This document shows, piece after piece, positions 1 through 64,000 of a stretch of 64,000 bases of DNA. Below the pieces are notes generated by a model. That model did no database searches. It was given only the letters and a program-made list of their open reading frames with translations, and had not been told where the DNA came from. Position 1 is the first letter of the stretch. Each line of letters begins with the position of its first letter. The position numbers and the translations under genes are program-made. The DNA is from Delphinapterus leucas (Eukaryota > Chordata > Mammalia > Artiodactyla > Monodontidae): the NCBI RefSeq assembly GCF_002288925.2, contig NW_022098026.1, positions 19,523,410 to 19,587,409 on the forward strand, written 5' to 3'.

Positions 1-705
1 TCTTTATCTGATTACACCCTCCCTTAAATCTCCACCAGTAAGTCTTCCGTGGAATCTATACCAGCAGGCTTCATGCAAAAGTTTTAAAGTTTTACACCAG
101 TTTAGCTCTCTAGCCCCAAATACTGGTTGTAAGCAAGGAGGAAGTCCTAATGCCTGGCCCCAGTGCATGGGATAAGATGCATGAAACTCAGACCAAAACA
201 AGTAAACCAACACAAGAACTTAGAAAGCTGTCAAAACAAGAGTGAGATGTAGACAGATAACACCGAAGACAGCTTATTCAAGGAAAAAAGGAAAATACAG
301 TAAGAGAACCATAAGTTTAGAACTGAAAGGTATCTTTAGGTTTATCTATCTCATTTTACAGATGAGGAGAGAGTCAAGGTATGAAGGATAACCTTTGGTT
401 CAGTCTCATTAGTGGTCAGATTAAAATAAGGTAACACTTTTGCCCTATCAGAAATTATAATAGTTTCTTATTCCTGGTGGAAGTGTAAAGTGGTACAATC
501 CTACACCTAGTAATTTGGGCCCAGAAATTTTACTTTTAAGAATTTACCGTGCAGAAATGCAAGTATGCAGGGATAAATATAAAATATTTCTGGCAGCACT
601 GTTTGTTGTTATATAAAAAAATCAGTAATTTAAATTCTCAATAAGGGATCGTCTTGTACTATTTATCTGACAGAATTCAACTATCCATTAAAATAATGAG
701 GCAGA

Positions 706-818
706 ATATGAAAAAGAATATATATATGTATAATTGAATCACTGTGCTGTACACCAGAAACTAACACAGCATTGTAAATCAACTATACTTCAATTTAAAA
801 AAAAGAAGAAAAAAGAAA
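706..818 (+). mobile_element. L1 3' end fragment
   Basis: Typical artiodactyl L1 terminus 'atcactgtgctgtac...gtaaatcaactatacttcaat' plus A-rich tail. Flanks aatgaggcaga/aatgaggtaga look like target duplications. Confidence 0.8.
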
Positions 819-3800
819 TGAGGTAGATCTATATCTAATGATATCAAGAGATGCTAAAACATGTCAAGCAAAAGGCAGAGCAGTGGATACCAAATGGGAT
901 CCTACACATTACATTAAAAATATGTATATACCTTCACATTTCTATAATTTTATCTTTTAATTCCCCTGCCCCTTAATTTTCCAGTACGGTTCTATTTGAA
1001 AATTTCCTACATTTTCTTTCCTGAACTAAAGGAGAAAAGGATTTTACCTATTCCTTTATTAGAATAACATATGCATATGAAAGGTATGGTTAGCCATGGT
1101 CGAGAGGGGAGAAGGAGATTTTATACTTTCAGTGTATTCTATACATCTGCTGAAATGAGGATATCACGTTGGCCCAGAAACTGGCTTTAGACAGGAACAT
1201 GGTCACAGAGGAAGACACAGAAAGTAGGTAAAAGTAATGGTGGGAGTCTGTGGAAGCTCCTCTTCTGATTCAATTTTCTCAGTGAAGTAGAAAGAAAACA
1301 TCCTCAACTAAGAATGAGGATGAGGGAGGTGTTGGGCCTTTGAGGAGAGAAAAGGTGCGAAATAATCATTTAGGAGAGTAGGAAACTGAATGGACTAGAA
1401 ATGTTTAATATCTGTTGCCTGGTAAGGCCAAGCAATATTGCCAACTGAGCAGAGGAGAGACAGGAGAAAAAACAGCCAGTGAGGCAGGAGAAAGAGACCC
1501 TGCTGTCCTGAAAGCCAAGAGAAGAAAGTGTATCAAGGAGAGCAAGTTGTATCCTTTTCTCCAGTGTGTCCACTTGCACAGCTACAGGTGCAGGGTGGAT
1601 AGAGATGGAATTAATAACCAGGACTGTGATCTTGCGAACCAAGTAAGATGAAATGAGAGAGAAATGGGGAAAGAAAAAAAAAACCTAGGCACGGGTTATT
1701 ATAATTATTAATGATAATTTTACCTGAAGAAAGTGAAGTCTTCAAGGGGGTGAAGGACAGTGAAAACTGAAGGATAAATGGGGTGGCGTCTCAGTAGGGC
1801 TGGAGGATTGTTGGGGTCAGGGTACCAAAGACAGCAAGGTAAAAAGATAGAAGGTGGTACTATTAAGAAACACCCTCTCATCTTTTTTCTGTTTCTAAAC
1901 TCACATCCATAGCACCCTGTTTTGAATTTTGGGACCATGTCTTGTGTTCTCTAGAATGAAACTATTTCAGCATTTTATTTTGTGCTGCTACTATGGTTCA
2001 ATTTCTCTTCACTTAGCATTACATCTAGTTTTTACAGCAACAATAGATACATATTTTTTGGACATAAACTATATCTTTCACAAGAAAAAAAATGGAAGGT
2101 GGGTGGTATGAAATTGAGATCGTGGAGGGGCTGCAGTTCTTGTGATGACCGTAAGACAGATGGGTGAGATGGGGTGAAGGACAGATCATCACTAGAAAAG
2201 AAGAGTGCCAGGAAATGTGAGGCCAGAATATTGGGAGGATCATGACCCTTTTATACAGAAATTGCTAAGATTTAAGAAAGAGCACTGGAGTACTACAGAG
2301 GAATAAATTGGGGTTTTAGCAGACAACAGCACAAAGAGAGAAATTGGGTGATTATGACTTGATGTCATGAGATTCAAAATTATGGGTTTTTAGGAAAGAA
2401 AAAGGTGGACTGATCTGAAAGTGGCAATGAAGAACAAAGAGGACATCTACCCCATCTTCAGGTCCACTGGGGTGAGGTTTATGAGAGGAAAAAAAAAAAC
2501 ACATGAGAGGGCAAAAGGGTTTCTGTTAGAGCAACAAAGTGAAGTCGATGATATAGGAGATTTTGTTAGTAATGGACCATGAATTCCTGAGGGCACAGTG
2601 GACAGGTTTCAAGAGCTCAGGTGGGATGGCAGGAGGAGGCAGAATAGGAGACACACAGAACCTATGGGGATTCGAGTATGGGAGATGAGGGTAACCTGGG
2701 AGTCTGGGCCTTCCCGTGGTGAGTGACATAAACCTAGATAAATGACACAACATTAGATCCAGTGGGTTCAAGGCAAATAGTGATGGCAAGGTTTGGAGTT
2801 TTGAGGGATATGTGAGGGGGTAGTTGCGGTTCTTCTTTTATACCACTGATGATGGGAGATCACAACCCAGAGGAAGTGTGGTACTTATTCCACATGCAGG
2901 AGTCCTCATAACCCCAGGTGATACAGGTAGATTTATGTTTTTAAATCACAAGGGAGTACTATCTGATATTACAGAACTTCCCAACTGCTTTGAGCTAACG
3001 GCCTGACCCTGCTCAAAATCCAAGAGTAGCAAGTAATTAAAAGACAAATGTTCACTTGAGCAGCACTTCTGGTCCTAATCCTATACACTTGAAAGGGTAG
3101 GGAATTGATGAAACAGACACCCTTCTGCCAAAAGAATCACTGACTAAGGTGGAGCATGAGGAGCTCTTAGAAAATCTTATTTCTAGAGGTTAAAGTTGCA
3201 GAGGCTGTAAAGATTCACTAAGGTGTTCCCTGATAAAGATCCAACTGGGTGGGTGCTACCTAGTGGACAGAAAAGGATCACAGGCAAAAGGAAAAAGACC
3301 CTTAGATCCCTTTTGGGAAAGATGGGATTGCTTCCCCAACACAGGCTCCTGTTGTAGACTGAAGCCTTAAGCAAGAAGGTTCTGGGACAGCAGTAGACAG
3401 GTAAACCTACCGCTTGTCACCAGTAGTTCAGACTTGCGCGACTACAGCACAAACCTTGGAATCTGGGCTGACAGTCAAATCCTAATTAGAATATTGTTAC
3501 TGTTTATGAAATTCTCAGCTTTTTGCCAGGATCTTACTTTTTGGCCAGAGTTCTTTCAACATTACTGCTATTAACCACTTGTAGAACTGCTCTGATGCTC
3601 GTAACTCCTGAAATGCACCTCATACTTTAACAGGGAGAGGGTCTGATGCTACATGTTGTCCACCGCCGCACACCTACTAAGGACGATTAGCTTGTGGATC
3701 TTATAAATCCAGAATTTTTTTTGGAAGGAAGGAATAAACCAAAAAAGAAAAACATCACTGTACTTAGGACATCAGTTATCACTTACCACCCTACGTTTTA

Positions 3801-4032
3801 AGAGGTGATACTTTTAATGGGATCATGATATCAACAAAAGAGAGTAAGAGAAGGAAAGCAGAATGAAAAACTAGTTATCTTGTACATACAAATAATGACC
3901 TGAGGCCACCACCACAGTGATGAAAATGCTCCCTAGGAGAAGATGAAAAAGAATAAAATTTAACTACTGAACATGTTCCCAAGGAATTCAAGAAGCAGAT
4001 TCAACAAAGAAACCATGATAAAAGACTCCTGA

Positions 4033-4236
4033 GGGCTTCCCTGGTGGTGCAGGGGTTGAGAGTCCGCCTGCTAATGCAGGGGGCACGGGTTCGTGCCCCG
4101 GTCCGGGAAGATCCCACGTGCCGCGGAGCAGCTGGGCCCGTGAGCCACGGCCGCTGAGCCTGCGCGTTCGGAGCCTATGCCCCGCAACGGGAGAGGCCAC
4201 AACAGTGACAGGCCCGCGTACCGCAAAAAAAAAAAG
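4033..4236 (+). mobile_element. CHR-type tRNA-derived SINE, short 3' form
   Basis: Starts gggcttccctggtgg, has the tRNA-like box B 'ggttcgtgcc', and ends 'gtaccgc' plus poly(A). This short-tail form is the one I associate with cetaceans. Flanks aagactcctg/aagaatcctg look like an imperfect target duplication. Confidence 0.9.
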
Positions 4237-5084
4237 AATCCTGGCTGATAACCATGAGCATGAGAGTGAAAAAGGACTAAAAGTTTTACAGCACTGCCTA
4301 TCAAATCAAAATTCAAAATATTCTCTGTCAAGGAATAAATCAACTAAAGTAAATTCCTGATTTACAGAAAGTCAAGAGATCAGAAACAAGACAATAATCC
4401 TTAAGAGAGAAAAATGCATAAAAGAATCTGTAGTGTAAACTTGAGAACCACTTCCTCTCTCTTAGCTCTTCTTAGTAAAAGGCACACATTTTCCTGAACC
4501 TTAATGAAGCAGTGGCTCGAGACCTTTGACTACAGGAGGCAGATATCAAGAGTAAGGCGGATGTTTTCTTTGATGTTCATTCCTGGAGGAGCCGTCAGTA
4601 TATGGGAGGTTTCAGGTACCACTACAATGTAAGGGGGATACAGCTACGCTTAACAAACAGCAGAGAGCTGTGTTAGCAAGTGAGAGATGAAACAATGCAA
4701 TATTATGAGAACCTTGTGTCCAGATAACTTCTTCATCAAGACTGGCAACTACTGGGCTGAAATCATTTAAGCAAGATGTCTACTGTACTAGATATGCATG
4801 TCGTGCTTCTCCAGCTGGATTAGTTTTGCTAGAGTTGAATATACTGTAATCAGAACATGGCTCCTCTTCTTCAACCCTAAATATCTGGTATCTTACTTTC
4901 CCTAATCTAATGTTGTTCCTTTTTTGTACTCATAAGAGTCACTTCCAATTTAAGAATATTTGTGACAGAATGAATGAGGTGGTAGCAGAAGCCAGCATAT
5001 CTCCTTCTTCAAGCTTCTGTCTGGATCTAAGCTTTCAGAAGCTCTTAGGGCAGGGACATACACATCTGGGAAGCAGGGGGTTAG

Positions 5085-5225
5085 AGCAGGACTTTGGGGT
5101 CACACTCTGGAGTCTGAATCCTGCCTCTGGCACTTACTATAAGGCCTTGAAAAAATTATTTAACCCATATCTCTACTTCATCTGGAAGATGAAATAGTTA
5201 TAGAGTGGCAATGAGTATTTATCTA
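5085..5225 (+). mobile_element. MIR SINE in DIAPH1 intron 18
   Basis: 'gtctgaatcctgcctctggc' and 'cttactataaggccttg' match MIR. Confidence 0.7.
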
Positions 5226-6530
5226 TCATTTAATTATACCATCAATATTAAGGCTATGAATGAGAGACTTGGTAACTGAAACTGGTTACCTACTTGAAAA
5301 AAGGATTAAGAATGAAGGTATTCTGAAATGTTATACTAGAGATGTTCAAAGCACCAAAAGCAAAGTAAACCTTGCCTTCATACTGAGGAGCTCTAGATCC
5401 TCTGAGTCCTCACCTCTGAAGTTTTCTTAGCTGGAAATTCCTTACCTGATAAAAACCTAAACTCTAAGAAGCCTAAAGTCTTTTTTACTAAAGTGTTTTT
5501 GGGGGGCCATGTTGAAAGAAAGGGGCTACTTGGGAGGAGTCTGTATTAAGTCTGTCAACCACAGCACCAAGAGAGGGAGGCTCAAAACTGCCTCAGAAAA
5601 GGCAGAGCAGATGAGTTACCCTGATCACGGTGGGTACTGTGGCACTGGGTCCACATGCAGCACCTCCATCTGCTACTTGATGCCCATGTACATGATGTCA
5701 AAGCAACTATTCTGTCACCAAGAAACACACATTAGAACAAGTCCTGACATTCAAATACTGCTTGCATCACTATAGATTTGCAGAGTAACTCAAAGGAAAA
5801 GAAAGCAAGAAAATGTAGAAGAAAAAAATAAACCAAACATTAAAGTCAGTAAAACACTGAAAATGCAAGGAAGAAATAATTTTTAAAGGGAGCAGCATTT
5901 GTTTCTTGGGAGAAGATGACTGGAAACATACAGATGTAGTGTGGTTGATGAAAAGCAGGAAGGTTTCGTTGCATGTGATAACTGTTAGAGTTGGGTAAAC
6001 CATAAGTACTTGTTTGATAGGAAAAAAAAAATCTCTCCCAGGAATTTTTTTAAATGAGTAAGATTTAGGATGTTTGGAAAATTGTTCATGATTTAATAAT
6101 TTTCAAGAACACCTTCTCTAGTGCTTCCTAATAAAAAGACTGGGAAATTAAGGCAGGGTGCCAATTTAACACCTGAAAGTCCTAACTAAAGTAAAGATAT
6201 TTAAAGACTAGCTAGAAATGTCCTTCGTCAAAGTAGCAGCAAACTACTAATGATGATTATTATTACATGAAAATCAATACTGACACTAAACTAAACTAAA
6301 TTGACTAATTCATACTTATTCCTTTCAGATTAAGATACAGAGATTTCTAAGAATAATTTAAGAGGGGGGGCGGGAGCCAAAGCTGTCAGGAAGTTAGAAT
6401 CATCAATGAAAAGAAAATAGTTTCCAGGGCAGAAACTGAAGGCTAAAAGAACATTAAAAAGTTTGGTTACACTGTTGAAAATAACAAACGATGAGATAAG
6501 GTCTTGCTTAGGTATTTAAAAAATACTACA

Positions 6531-6820
6531 GGGCTTCCCTGGTGGCGCAGTGGTTGAGAATCTGCCTGCCAATGCAGGGGACACGGGTTCGAGCCCTGGT
6601 CTGGGAAGATCCCACATGCCGCGGAGCAACCGGGCCCGTGAGCCACAACTACTGAGCCTGCGCGTCTGGAGCCTGTGCTCCGCAACAAGGGAGGCCGCGA
6701 CAGTGAGAGGCCCGCGCACCGCGATGAAGAGGGGCCCCCGCTTGCCGCAGCTAGTGAAAGCCCTCGCACAGAAACGAAGACCCAACACAGGCAAAAATTA
6801 ATTAATTAATAAAAAAAACA
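6531..6820 (+). mobile_element. CHR-type SINE
   Basis: Full head (gggcttccctggtggcgcag) and body, ending in an attaattaat-type tail. A second CHR SINE follows within 15 bp in the same orientation. Confidence 0.9.
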
Positions 6821-6832
6821 ACACTACATACC

Positions 6833-7174
6833 AGGACTTCCCTGGTGGCACATTGGTTAAGAATCTGCCTGCCAATGCAGGGGACATGGGTTCAAGCCCT
6901 GGTCTGGGAAGATCTCACATGCCGCGGAGCAACTAAGCCCGTGTGCCACAACTACTGAGCCTGTGCTCTAGAACCCGCAAATCACAACTACTGAAGCCCG
7001 CACGCCAAAGGCCGTGCTCCGCAATGAGAAGCCACCGCAATGAGAAGCCCGAACACCGTAATGAAGAGTGGATCCCGCTCGCCACAACTAGAGAGAAAAG
7101 CCCTTGCACAGCAATGAAGACCCAACGCAGCCAAAAAACACACACGCACACACGCACACACACACACACACACA
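6833..7174 (+). mobile_element. CHR-type SINE, long form with CA-repeat tail
   Basis: Full-length long form. The tail has become a CA/CG-A microsatellite. Flanks actacataccag / actacctaccaa form a target-site duplication with minor change. Confidence 0.9.
7139..7174. repeat. CA/CG-A microsatellite in SINE tail
   Basis: Mostly (CA)n with two CG interruptions, grown from the A-rich SINE end. Confidence 0.9.
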
Positions 7175-7666
7175 CTACCTACCAATTCACAGTGGGAATA
7201 AAATGCCGAGGCAAACCACTAAACTGCAGAAAACTCCACTGCAATCAACAGCAATACAAATGTACAGGATAAAAGAAGGATGGTGACAGAGCAGGGAGGA
7301 AAAGGGACCCCGTCAGTGTACGTTTGCAGTGGCACTCAGAATGCAGCCACCAGAAAGAAAAAGACACCAGGGGCCAACACAGGGATGTATTCTGTGAACT
7401 TACAAATTAGCAAATTTGATCTTCAACTAGTCTTTGCTGATATTCTAGAGTAGTATAAGTGGTCATTATCACAGCATTTTTAATAGCAGGTAGAAGTAAT
7501 TCTCCGAGCTGAACTTTAGTTCAGAAGGTGATATATCTCTTAGAGGAAAAGGCAACTTTGCCCAGAATGCTAGGGCAACAGGGCAGGCCTGAGCACTGTG
7601 ATCTTTGACTCCTAGATACATATGTGTAACTAGGGGCTGCCAGAGGCACAGGCTTCTTTTCTTTCT

Positions 7667-7802
7667 TTCTTTCTTTTTTTTTTTTTGTATTTTGGCTGTG
7701 TCATGCCATGCAGCATGCGGGATGATTCCCTGACTAGGGATCAAACCCAGGCCTCTGCAGTGAAAGCACCGAATCCTAACCACTAGGCCACCAGAAAACT
7801 CC
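7667..7802 (-). mobile_element. CHR-1-like short SINE
   Basis: Reverse copy of the 'ctggtggtccagtggttaggattc...gggatcaaaccc' tRNA-type SINE with a T-rich (poly-A) end on the left. It is rather diverged. Confidence 0.8.
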
Positions 7803-8224
7803 GTTAGGTATCTTATTAGAATGAAGTGCAGCCTAGTCCCATCAGATCACTTAAGGAAAAAAGTAGTAACTGTCTTTAAAAATGCTTATTTACTGGCAGG
7901 GGGAGGGAGGAGTGCTCTGAAGTTGCACTTAATTGTCATCACTAGGGTCATAATAAACCTCTAAATAAACAAAAAAGCTGGAAGAAGATGGAAATACAAA
8001 ATTATTAGGTTATAACTGTCATTAGGTACATGACAATACCTTGCAAATACTGCATCCCTCTGGGGAAATAACTGTAAGTGTCCCATCACAAGACAGCACG
8101 AAACCACAAGAATTAGGAAGTGAAGAAAGAAAAGGGCAAAATAGATCAGCTCTTCTAAAATAAAGGGGAAGATATGAAGGTGAAGAAGAAAAGCAAGAAT
8201 TTATATGAAGAGACAGACCAGAAG

Positions 8225-8400
8225 TCAAGACCCCTGGATCTGGCCATATAAAACCTCGGGCAAGCTACCTAACTAATAAGGCTATGTAAGCTATGGAACG
8301 GAGATAATATACACCCAACCTATCTCATAAGGTTTCTCTGCAGTCCTAATAGGGTAGAATATGTTAAAGCACTTTGAAATTTGTAAAATGCAACACAAAT
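8225..8400 (+). mobile_element. MIR SINE fragment
   Basis: 'cctcgggcaagctacctaac' and 'gttaaagcactttgaaattt' are MIR 3'-half features. Confidence 0.55.
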
Positions 8401-8668
8401 GTAAAGTAACAGTGTTATTATTTAAGTTGTCCCTCACCTTCCAAAGAAAGAGCAAGTATATTGTAGCTTCAACTTAAAATAATTTTCTTCCCTGTCAGCT
8501 AACATCAGAGCTACTGGTCCTTCTGGACTCTTAAAAAAAAACTAGCAAAAGAGAAATCAATCCCCAATTTCTAGTCTTAGTTTTCTAAAGAGAAATCCCT
8601 TTACATCTGTTTCATTTTTTTCTCTAATATTCAAGAGACCCAGCTACAAGGCTCTTCTGTATTCTTAC

Positions 8669-50595
<41,927 letters not shown>

Positions 50596-50812
50596 TAGCA
50601 TGCCGGGCTGCGCGCGCCTCATGAATATACAACCGCGACGCCTCGCTCCCGCCCGCCTGCCCCACTTCCGCCCGGACACGCAGCCCCTACCAACGGAGGA
50701 AGGGAGGGGGGGTGGAGGAAAGCCGCGGAAGCGCACTACCTGCCTGGCGGGCCTAACCATTCGGACCCACGTTGGGGGGGTGATGGTGAGTGGGCGGTGC
50801 AACTCTCCCGGA

Positions 50813-50828
50813 CAGCGCCCCCTGGCGG
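50813..50828. promoter_or_regulatory. CTCF-like motif upstream of DIAPH1 promoter
   Basis: cagcgccccctggcgg matches the CTCF core (reverse form GCGCCCCCTGGTGG) with one mismatch. Motif reading only. Confidence 0.5.
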
Positions 50829-50860
50829 TTGGAGCGGCGCAGGCCTCCCTGCTCCCACGC

Positions 50861-52414
50861 AGTGCCCACGTGGCTGTAAAGCCTGGACCCTCTCACACTC
50901 CAGACCAGGATATTATTATCTGAACCAAAAATCGCATAAGAGAGACTGTTATCTTTGCAGAAAATTTAGTGCCGGGCTTTCCAGGATAATATAGTTTTTA
51001 TGTGTTCAATACCCATGGAGCACATGAAAAAATAAAGTGATAGCTACCATTTATTGAAAGCTATGTACCAAGAACAGAGCTTGGTCCAGGGCCAGCGCTA
51101 GACTGAAGTCGACTAGCTCTGGAGTTAGATTACCTAGTTCTAAATCCAAGGTCTACTACTTTCCATGTTTCTAATCTGGAAAAACTAGTTATTGCTACAG
51201 TGTGCCTGAAGCTTAATAATAGTTAACCATTTACCATACACTTGTTCCATGCCAGACTCTATGCAAAAACACTCTACACCTGTTTTCTCACTGAATCCTC
51301 ACAATGCCATGTGATAGATTCCACTAGTCTCACCATTTTAAAGATAGGAAATTTGGACATCGACAATTGAAGTGACTTGCCCAGGGACACATAATGAAGT
51401 GACAAAAAACTTAAAACCAGGTTCGTCTGACGGCCAGGCCCTATATTTAACCAGGATTCCCTACTGACATAAACCAAACCTGAGTGAAAAAAACAGGCAT
51501 TCTCCAAAAGTGTGTTCTTTGCTCTACTAGCTTGATTCCTCCCTCAGTGATTTCATCTATTCCCAAGAATAGCTACATCAGTCCCTTGTGTGAAAAGCCT
51601 GTGGTACCCAGTAAGTCCTCAAAGTCTGGACTTATCTTTCCCACAACTGGCAAAAGATTTCAACTGCATGTTCCTGGAGGGCAGTCAGTGACTCACTCAT
51701 TAGGGAGCCCAGTGCTCAGTCTAGGGTCTGTTATTTTACAAAGACTCTGCCAAGCTGGCTGGCTCCTAAATCTGACCTTCATCTCTTACCTTCCACTTTC
51801 TAATTGCCTGATGGACAGTTGCACAGAGTTGTCCAGCCCACACTTCGAAATCAATTTGTCCAAAACAGTTCAAAAGCTACTTACTTTCTATGCTAGTGTT
51901 GAGAAACGACAGGATCAGAGCATGGAAGGAGTGATCCAGGTATTACTCTTCTTTCTTGTACCACTGTCTACATCTACTATAGCATTTATCTTACTCCCTA
52001 ATGGGGAAGAGTCCATGTTTGTGGCTACTACAATATCTAGCATCATTCTTCACATAGACAATGAAGATAAGGAGCAACTGCTTATGTCAGTCACCATTTT
52101 ATCTCAGTGTATCCTCACCAACTAGCATCACCAATCCCAACACCCAGGTTCAAAAACCTGAAGTCATCTTCTACTCCCTCTCTTAAGCTAGTAATCTGCT
52201 CAGGTTTGTCTAACTCTTAACTAAAATGCTCTCTTAACTCCCTATATATGAGTAGGACAATCCATGTAGAATACATATATACAGGTCCTAATGTAAGCTG
52301 AGTGCTGAATGAATGTTAACTACGATTTTTATTATATACATCATCACCCCATTTCCTCTCTCTTCATACACAGGCAGCTAGCAAGAATTAAGAATATTCC
52401 CAGAAAGGCAAAAG
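50861..52414. other. HDAC3-DIAPH1 intergenic gap
   Basis: About 1.5-1.8 kb between the HDAC3 poly(A) signal and the DIAPH1 promoter. It holds one L2/MIR-like fragment and otherwise low-complexity-free unique sequence. No extra gene was seen. Confidence 0.75.
51215..51465 (-). mobile_element. MIR SINE, reverse, between the genes
   Basis: 'tgaagtgacttgcccaggga' and 'catgccagactctatgcaa' are MIR/L2 signatures in reverse. Confidence 0.6.
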
Positions 52415-52994
52415 GTACAAAAAATACCAACTTGGTTTATTGAATAAAAAGGGTGGTAAAATGGACATAAAGCCAGAAGTTAGGACAGGACATTTTCACA
52501 TCCTCCCCGATCTCAAAACTGCACTTCCCATCATCTGGGTTAAGGTGTTAGGGAGCCAGAGCCCCCTAAAATCCCTTACTCTTCACCTGCACTGGAAACA
52601 AGGCCTGCATTAGGAGAACCCAGGAGGAAGTCAAAGGCAACCTTACTCCTGTCTACCCCCTCACCCCTAAAGTCTCTGGGTTAGAGGGAAGTAGGGAAGG
52701 AATAAGTGAGCCAGAAGGGCTGGGACTGGCCTCTAGGGCTCACCGCCCAAGATGTCCTAGAGATGGCTATCCTTGTCCCCATCCAATCCCTAATAGGTAC
52801 CATTCTCAGACCTTGGGAGGGAGAAGAGAGGGGATAGTTGGTTCCAGAACAAGATGTGGTCTCCAAACCCTCCCCCAGCGTTGGTAAAAGCCCTGAGAGT
52901 AACCTGACCAGGGGTGGAAGAGCCACACCTTTTCCCTCCCACCCAACCAAGAGGTAAAAAGGAATATCTGGGGACACAGCAAGCCCAGCCACTC
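52415..52994 (-). other. HDAC3: HDAC3 3' UTR (approximate 3' end)
   Basis: About 580 nt follow the stop codon down to just past the AATAAA signal. No long frame and no recognised transposon lie inside. The exact cleavage base is inferred from the usual 15-25 nt spacing after AATAAA. Confidence 0.75.
52436..52441 (-). terminator. HDAC3 polyadenylation signal AATAAA
   Basis: Canonical AATAAA on the minus strand (CAATAAACC) about 555 nt after the HDAC3 stop. It is the only clear hexamer in the right place. Confidence 0.75.

Positions 52995-64000
<11,006 letters not shown>

Larger units (their letters stand above)
1..8668 (-). other. DIAPH1: DIAPH1 intron 18 (partial)
   Basis: No coding exon was found here. 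The expected continuation (KAKKDQEGG...) is absent on the minus strand, so the intron is longer than 8.6 kb. Besides the listed SINE, L1 and MIR copies, about 820-4030 and 5240-6530 hold unremarkable A+T-rich sequence. Confidence 0.8.

Noticed and set aside
4033..4236. tRNA-like box A/box B sequences in the SINEs
   Set aside because: These are tRNA-derived SINE heads; none folds as an intact tRNA gene with proper stems and a terminator.
1..8600. Further DIAPH1 FH2 exons
   Set aside because: I looked for the expected continuation (KAKKDQEGG, LDSKTAQNLS, IKNVILEVNE) on the minus strand and found none.
51484..52125. 213-codon plus-strand frame between the genes
   Set aside because: No family recognised, it overlaps a MIR/L2-like patch at its start, and no splice or promoter signals were seen. 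Possibly chance; a protein search would settle it.

Overview
This window is nuclear DNA from a placental mammal, almost certainly a cetacean and possibly a toothed whale. The genes have small exons in large introns with GT-AG splice sites. The window is also littered with at least 18 tRNA-derived SINEs of the CHR type found in whales and hippos (opening 'cttccctggtgg', with 'agatcccacatgccgcggag' internally). Several of these lie in clean target-site duplications. The species call rests on remembered repeat families, not on a database search.

Two protein genes lie head-to-tail on the minus strand, in the order known from human chromosome 5q31. HDAC3 is on the right: exons 3-15 are present (residues 47-428), exons 1-2 lie beyond the right edge, and the stop is at 52995. 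DIAPH1 is on the left: exon 1 and its CpG-island promoter are near 50.4 kb, and exons 2-18 run down to 8669. It encodes about 785 residues: the N-terminal GTPase-binding/inhibitory region, the coiled coil, the proline-rich FH1 domain and the start of FH2. The remaining FH2 and DAD exons are off the left edge. Every junction was checked by hand for phase, and the exons join into one open frame for each gene.

Layout: 1-8668 is partial DIAPH1 intron 18, rich in SINEs and L1. 8669-24433 holds the compact block of DIAPH1 exons 18 to 2. 24434-50357 is the 25.9-kb intron 1, a graveyard of L1, L2, MaLR and hAT-like elements and nested SINEs. 50358-50860 is DIAPH1 exon 1 and its promoter island. About 50.9-52.4 kb is the short intergenic gap. 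52.4-62.8 kb is HDAC3, and 62815-64000 is partial HDAC3 intron 2.

The most interesting things are in the splicing. DIAPH1 has a U12-type AT-AC intron (intron 11), a GC-AG intron (intron 9), a 9-nt microexon (exon 18) and a 27-nt in-frame exon (exon 2). Its FH1 exon is built on a 36-bp coding minisatellite and looks shorter than the human one. HDAC3 carries a 55-bp segment, 93% identical, in two of its introns; one copy overlaps a working splice acceptor. I found no wholly new gene system. The two genes share no pathway visible from the sequence: HDAC3 is a nuclear co-repressor deacetylase and DIAPH1 is a Rho-regulated actin nucleator.
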